A stretch of DNA of 42,054 nucleotides, taken from positions 2,109 through 44,162 of the forward strand of contig PLUL01000048.1 in the NCBI GenBank assembly GCA_003164895.1, read 5' to 3'. The notes under the pieces are model-generated. The model searched no databases, had not been told where the DNA came from, and saw nothing but the letters and a program-made list of their open reading frames with translations. Shown here one piece after another: positions 38,491 through 42,054 of the stretch. Source of the DNA: Bacteroidota bacterium (GTDB lineage: Bacteria > Bacteroidota > Bacteroidia > Palsa-948). The translations under genes were made by a program, and so were the position numbers. Each line of letters opens with the position of its first letter. The stretch's first letter is position 1.

Positions 38491-38498
38491 TAGATTTG
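38491..38498 (+). promoter_or_regulatory. Putative -7 element for AOS-GNAT gene
   Basis: TAGATTTG matches TAnnTTTG, 25 nt before the ATG at 38524. No TTG at the -33 distance; the operator array lies there. Confidence 0.55.
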
Positions 38499-38523
38499 TC
38501 ATGCTAACCATTTAAGAACAAAC

Positions 38524-40959
38524 ATGAGCGGAAAAAATACATTTGTTGAAACGGTTTTTGAAGTAGTTACCGATGCAATAAATAAAGGCATTATACATCT
38601 CTATACAGAGGATAATAAACTTTCAGGCAATACAATTCATCTCAAAGGAAGAGGAGTTGTCAATTTCGGTTCTTGCAGTTATCTCGGATTAGAATTTGAT
38701 AAAAGAATGATTGCCGCTTCGCAAGAGGCGGTTCAGAATTACGGAACCACATTTGCCGAATCAAGAGCATACGTTTCCATCAGGCAGTATGAAGAATTAG
38801 AAAGTTTATTCGGTAAAATATTTAACTATCCCACATTGGTTGCTCAAACCACCACACTCGGTCATATCGCAGCAATTCCTGTTTTAATAAATGATGGCGA
38901 TGCAATTATATTAGACCATCAGGTACATTTTTCGGTGCACACCGCGGTAAATATTGTAAAGTCAAGAGGCATTCATGTAGAAATGATTCGCCACAACAGG
39001 ATGGACATGCTGGAAGACAGAATAAAAGTATTGCGTCAGAAATATTCGCGTATATGGTACATGGCGGATGGAATTTATTCCATGTATGGTGATGCTTCGC
39101 CTGTTAACGAAGTATATGAATTGTTGAACCGTTACAAAGAGTTGTATTATTATGTGGATGATGCTCACGGCATGAGTTGTTTTGGGAAAAACGGAAACGG
39201 ATATGTGTTGAGCCAAAAACCAATGCACGAAAGAATGATTCTCGCTGCTTCTCTTGCAAAAGGTTTTGCAACAGGCGGAGCGGTATTGGTTTTTCCATCT
39301 AAAGAACTGGCAAACAAAGTAAGAAAATGCGGAAGTTCATTTATTACTTCTGGTCCCATGCAGCCATCACAATTGGGAGCTGCCATTGCTGCCGCAAAAA
39401 TTCATTTGAGCAATGAGATTTATTCTTTGCAGGAAGATTTGCATGAAAATATAAAATTTGCCGGCATGATGCTGAAGAAATATGAACTTCCTTTGGTAGC
39501 TGAAACAAATTCTCCTGTGTTTTTTGTCGGTGTGAGTTTGCCAAAGCTAGGATACAGCATGGTGAAAAGAATGTTGGATGAAGGCTATTACCTCAATCTT
39601 GGAATTTTTCCGGCGGTACCGATAAAAAATACAGGCATCCGTTTCACCATTACTCGCCTGCATACATTCAAACAAATTGAAAGTATGATTGCCACTATGG
39701 CTCATCATCTACCGATAGCCATGGCGGAAGAAGGAATTTCTTTGAAGCAAATCTACAAAGCGTTTAGAATGGAATTGCCTGAAGAAAAACAAATAACAGA
39801 ATCTGTAACTTCCTTGTTGAATAAACTTAATTTACATACTGAACATTACGATTCCATCGCTCAGGTTAATAAAGAAGAATGGAATACTTTGTTAGGCGAA
39901 AGGGGAACTTATGATTGGGGTGGTTTAAAGTTTTTAGAAGATTCATTTAGCAATAATGAATTGCCAGAAGATAACTGGACATTTGATTACCTTATTATTA
40001 AAGATAACGATGGTAAGACTATTCTCGCCACTTTTTTAACCACTGCTATATGTAAGGATGATATGCTTTCGCCTGCTGCGATTTCCGAGCAAGTTGAAGC
40101 TAAGCGCATTGGCGACAAGTATTATCTTACTTCACGCGTTCTTTTTGTTGGCTCTTTATTAACGGAAGGCAATCATTTGTATTTAGACAGAACTTCTCCT
40201 TTGTGGAAAGATGCGATGTATATTTTGTTTGAAAAGATTTCTAACCTTCAGGAAAAACACAATGCAGCTGGAATTACCATAAGAGATTTAGATGCAAACG
40301 ATAATGAAATGGTTGCTTTTTTAATTGACAATGGATACTTTAAAACTTCCATGCCAGAGAATCATCGGATAAATATTGACTGGAATGATAAACAGGAGCA
40401 CATAAATAAATTATCTGCCGGTTCAAAAAAACATTTAAAAAGATTTGCTCTTCGGCACGAAAATAAATATGAATTGGATATAATTACAAATCCAACCCAT
40501 GAAGAAATTGCTCATTGGTATCAATTATACTTGAACGTGAAACAGGCAAATCTGGCATTAAACACATTTACTTTACCCTACAAGATTTTTGAAAATATGG
40601 TTGAGCATAGTCAATGGGAAATAATCACGCTCGCATTAAAATCCGAATTTGATAAAAGAGAGGAACGGAAACCAGTAACTGTCATATTCAATTATATCAC
40701 GCAAGAAAATTATAATCCTATGATAATTGGTATTGATTATGATTTTCAGGAAGAATATAAATGTTACAAACAGGCGTTATATCAGGTAGTGATGAGAGCA
40801 AAAGAATTAAACCTGAAAAATATACACTTGGGATTTACTTCTTCATTTTGGAAAAAAACACTCGGAGCAAAACCATTTTCATCTGTTGCTTATATGCAGG
40901 TAAAAGATCATTATAACATGGAAGTTCTTGGAACAATGAGTGCGTTAGCAACTGCCTGA
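38524..40959 (+). CDS. Alpha-oxoamine synthase fused to GNAT/FemAB-like acyltransferase
   Basis: 811-aa fusion. Residues about 1-405 are a PLP-dependent alpha-oxoamine synthase (BioF/KBL/CqsA fold): VNFGSCSYLGLE, VDDAHGMSCFGK (D212-D213-A214-H215-G216) and the Schiff-base lysine K246 (ASLAKGFATGGAV). These enzymes condense an acyl-CoA with an amino acid and release CO2, giving an aminoketone. Residues about 430-811 are a GNAT/FemAB-like acyltransferase (GSKKHLKRFALRHE, YQLYLNVKQANLALNTF, NPMIIGIDYDFQEEYKCYKQALYQVVMRAKEL, LGFTSSFWKKTLGAKP). The second half could acylate the amine. Exact substrates unknown. It starts an operon with a diheme cytochrome c 6 nt downstream. Confidence 0.88.
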   Translation: MSGKNTFVETVFEVVTDAINKGIIHLYTEDNKLSGNTIHLKGRGVVNFGSCSYLGLEFDKRMIAASQEAVQNYGTTFAESRAYVSIRQYEELESLFGKIFNYPTLVAQTTTLGHIAAIPVLINDGDAIILDHQVHFSVHTAVNIVKSRGIHVEMIRHNRMDMLEDRIKVLRQKYSRIWYMADGIYSMYGDASPVNEVYELLNRYKELYYYVDDAHGMSCFGKNGNGYVLSQKPMHERMILAASLAKGFATGGAVLVFPSKELANKVRKCGSSFITSGPMQPSQLGAAIAAAKIHLSNEIYSLQEDLHENIKFAGMMLKKYELPLVAETNSPVFFVGVSLPKLGYSMVKRMLDEGYYLNLGIFPAVPIKNTGIRFTITRLHTFKQIESMIATMAHHLPIAMAEEGISLKQIYKAFRMELPEEKQITESVTSLLNKLNLHTEHYDSIAQVNKEEWNTLLGERGTYDWGGLKFLEDSFSNNELPEDNWTFDYLIIKDNDGKTILATFLTTAICKDDMLSPAAISEQVEAKRIGDKYYLTSRVLFVGSLLTEGNHLYLDRTSPLWKDAMYILFEKISNLQEKHNAAGITIRDLDANDNEMVAFLIDNGYFKTSMPENHRINIDWNDKQEHINKLSAGSKKHLKRFALRHENKYELDIITNPTHEEIAHWYQLYLNVKQANLALNTFTLPYKIFENMVEHSQWEIITLALKSEFDKREERKPVTVIFNYITQENYNPMIIGIDYDFQEEYKCYKQALYQVVMRAKELNLKNIHLGFTSSFWKKTLGAKPFSSVAYMQVKDHYNMEVLGTMSALATA

Positions 40960-40965
40960 TACCGA

Positions 40966-41940
40966 ATGAAAAAAGTATTCAAATACATAGGATACACACT
41001 TGGAGGTTTGATTTTCCTTTTGATTTTATTATTTGTTTTTGTCTATGCATCCAGCACCATTCAAATCAACAAACAATACGATATTAAACCATCAGCGTTG
41101 AAAATACCTTCGGATAGTTCTACAATTAAAAACGGAGAACGGTTGTATGTTTTAAGAGGATGCACTTATTGCCATGGCATTGACCTTAGCGGAAAAACAA
41201 TTATGTCCGATCCGTTGTTGGGCGTAATAGCAGGACCAAATTTGACAAAAGGAAAAGGCGGATTACCTGCGGATTACAGCGATCAGGATTATGTAAGAGC
41301 AATAAGGCATGGAGTAGGTCGCAGTAGAAAAGGATTAATGTACATGTCTGCGGAAGAATTTTATTATTTCAACGATAAGGATTTATCCGCCATTATTGCA
41401 TACATAAAAACTATTCCTCAAGTTGATAATGTTCCGGAAACAAACGTGGCAGGTCCATTAATGAGGTTGTTGTTCCTGATGGATAAAGCGCCCATCATTG
41501 CCGCAAAAGTGATTGACCATAATGCCCCCAGACCTGCCGATGTGAAAGAAGATACCACCGCGGAATATGGACACTACATGTCTATAAGCTGTGCAGATTG
41601 TCATGGTGCCGGATTATCAGGTGGCGAAGTGCCGGCGGCTCCTCCGGGCACGCCCCTTGCTCCAAACATTACGTTTGATAAAAAAACAGGAATAGGAAAC
41701 TGGTCAAAAGAAGATTTTGCAAAAGCAATGCGTGCCGGAATAAGACCGAATGGGAAACCCATTGACCCATTTATGCCATGGCAAAATTTTAGCCGGATGA
41801 CGGATGTTGAACTTAATGCCATGTGGGTTTATCTCCGCTCACTGCCACAAAAATCTTTTGGAGAGGAATTGGCAAAATCAGAACAATCGGTTCAAGAACC
41901 AAAAGAAAATAACGAACGTAATTTAAAAGCACAAAAATGA
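40966..41940 (+). CDS. Membrane-anchored diheme cytochrome c
   Basis: 324-aa protein with one N-terminal membrane helix (about 8-30). Two c-type haem sites: C66-T-Y-C-H (GCTYCHGIDLSG) and C209-A-D-C-H (CADCHGAGLSGG). Each domain has a GPNLT- or APNIT-type segment and a YxxxG-like loop, and possible Met ligands (LMYMSAEEF; FMPWQNFSRMTDVEL). Domain layout resembles cytochrome subunits of PQQ- or FAD-dependent dehydrogenases. It follows the fusion gene by 6 nt and is likely co-transcribed. Role unknown; it could pass electrons from an envelope dehydrogenase. Confidence 0.9.
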   Translation: MKKVFKYIGYTLGGLIFLLILLFVFVYASSTIQINKQYDIKPSALKIPSDSSTIKNGERLYVLRGCTYCHGIDLSGKTIMSDPLLGVIAGPNLTKGKGGLPADYSDQDYVRAIRHGVGRSRKGLMYMSAEEFYYFNDKDLSAIIAYIKTIPQVDNVPETNVAGPLMRLLFLMDKAPIIAAKVIDHNAPRPADVKEDTTAEYGHYMSISCADCHGAGLSGGEVPAAPPGTPLAPNITFDKKTGIGNWSKEDFAKAMRAGIRPNGKPIDPFMPWQNFSRMTDVELNAMWVYLRSLPQKSFGEELAKSEQSVQEPKENNERNLKAQK

Positions 41941-42039
41941 TGCTGCCAATCACAATTAATGAGTTTATCCAAAGGAGAATTTAGTCGGTTTAATCTAAAA
42001 TCAAAAATAACGCTGCTAAAAGATAATGGAAAGATTTTG

Positions 42040-42054
42040 ATGAAGAAAAAAATA
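42040..42054 (+). CDS. Possible start of the next gene (window edge)
   Basis: ATG AAG AAA AAA ATA reads MKKKI, a typical start of a secreted protein, with a purine-rich stretch 9-15 nt upstream. It runs off the end, so nothing more can be said. The 99 bases before it (41941-42039) hold no recognisable feature. Confidence 0.25.

Larger units (their letters stand above)
38159..38523. other. 365-bp divergent control region
   Basis: No gene found. It holds the -7 element of the minus-strand operon (38163-38170), a 14-bp perfect palindrome (38257-38270), the operator array (38424-38472) and a TAGATTTG -7 element for the fusion gene (38491-38498). The stretch 38280-38400 shows nothing I can name. 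Confidence 0.7.

Overview
The window looks like chromosome from a Bacteroidota bacterium, probably an environmental, aerobic or facultative one near the Sphingobacteriia/Chitinophagia. Evidence seen directly: a type IX secretion (T9SS) sorting domain, a PorV/PorQ-family protein, a TonB-dependent receptor with a carboxypeptidase-like N-terminal domain, a Reg_prop/Y_Y_Y sensor kinase with a LytTR regulator, AsmA-like and CvfB proteins, almost no Shine-Dalgarno sequences, and many -7 elements of the Bacteroidota type TAnnTTTG. No rRNA, CRISPR, insertion sequence or prophage was found. The DNA is A+T-rich and densely coding.

Layout. 1-3.0 kb (minus strand): tRNA-Ser(GGA) with a terminator, ATP synthase epsilon, homoserine dehydrogenase, an atypical SDR and a cyclophilin. 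3.1-8.4 kb (plus): CvfB-like RNA-binding protein, M42 aminopeptidase, an unknown lipoprotein, then a GH3-family amido synthetase followed within 3 nt by a LysE-type exporter. 8.4-11.8 kb: a RelE-type toxin-antitoxin pair, a Kelch-like repeat protein with a T9SS tail, and a convergent M28 peptidase. 12-13.7 kb: 4-hydroxyphenylpyruvate dioxygenase and a small membrane protein.

13.7-27.6 kb is the main surface locus: a 997-aa sensor kinase and LytTR regulator, a 377-bp control region, then TonB-dependent receptor, a 1.6-kaa secreted protein and a PorV-like protein. The control region holds a 21-bp-spaced direct repeat resembling LytTR boxes, placed just upstream of a promoter that lacks a -33 element. 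This suggests the two-component pair controls the surface operon. 27.6-31.6 kb: greA (with a promoter and terminator in its leader), a HIT protein, ruvC, a GT2 glycosyltransferase and a lone OppC-type permease. 31.7-35.7 kb: AsmA-like protein and MFS exporter.

36-42 kb is the most unusual part. A SpoIIAA-like protein, a soluble PAS kinase and a LuxR-type regulator form one minus-strand operon. Divergent to it is an 811-aa fusion of an alpha-oxoamine synthase (BioF/KBL/CqsA fold) with a GNAT/FemAB-like acyltransferase, followed by a membrane-anchored diheme cytochrome c. The fusion promoter carries a 22-bp palindrome and a 17-bp inverted copy of it, at activator-like positions. I propose a regulated pathway making an acylated aminoketone; this is inference.

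Across the window there are also heptanucleotide tandem repeats inside coding regions, several -7 elements lying only 3-5 nt from a start codon (possible leaderless mRNAs), and a dispersed intergenic repeat built on ATCGGTG/CACCGAT.
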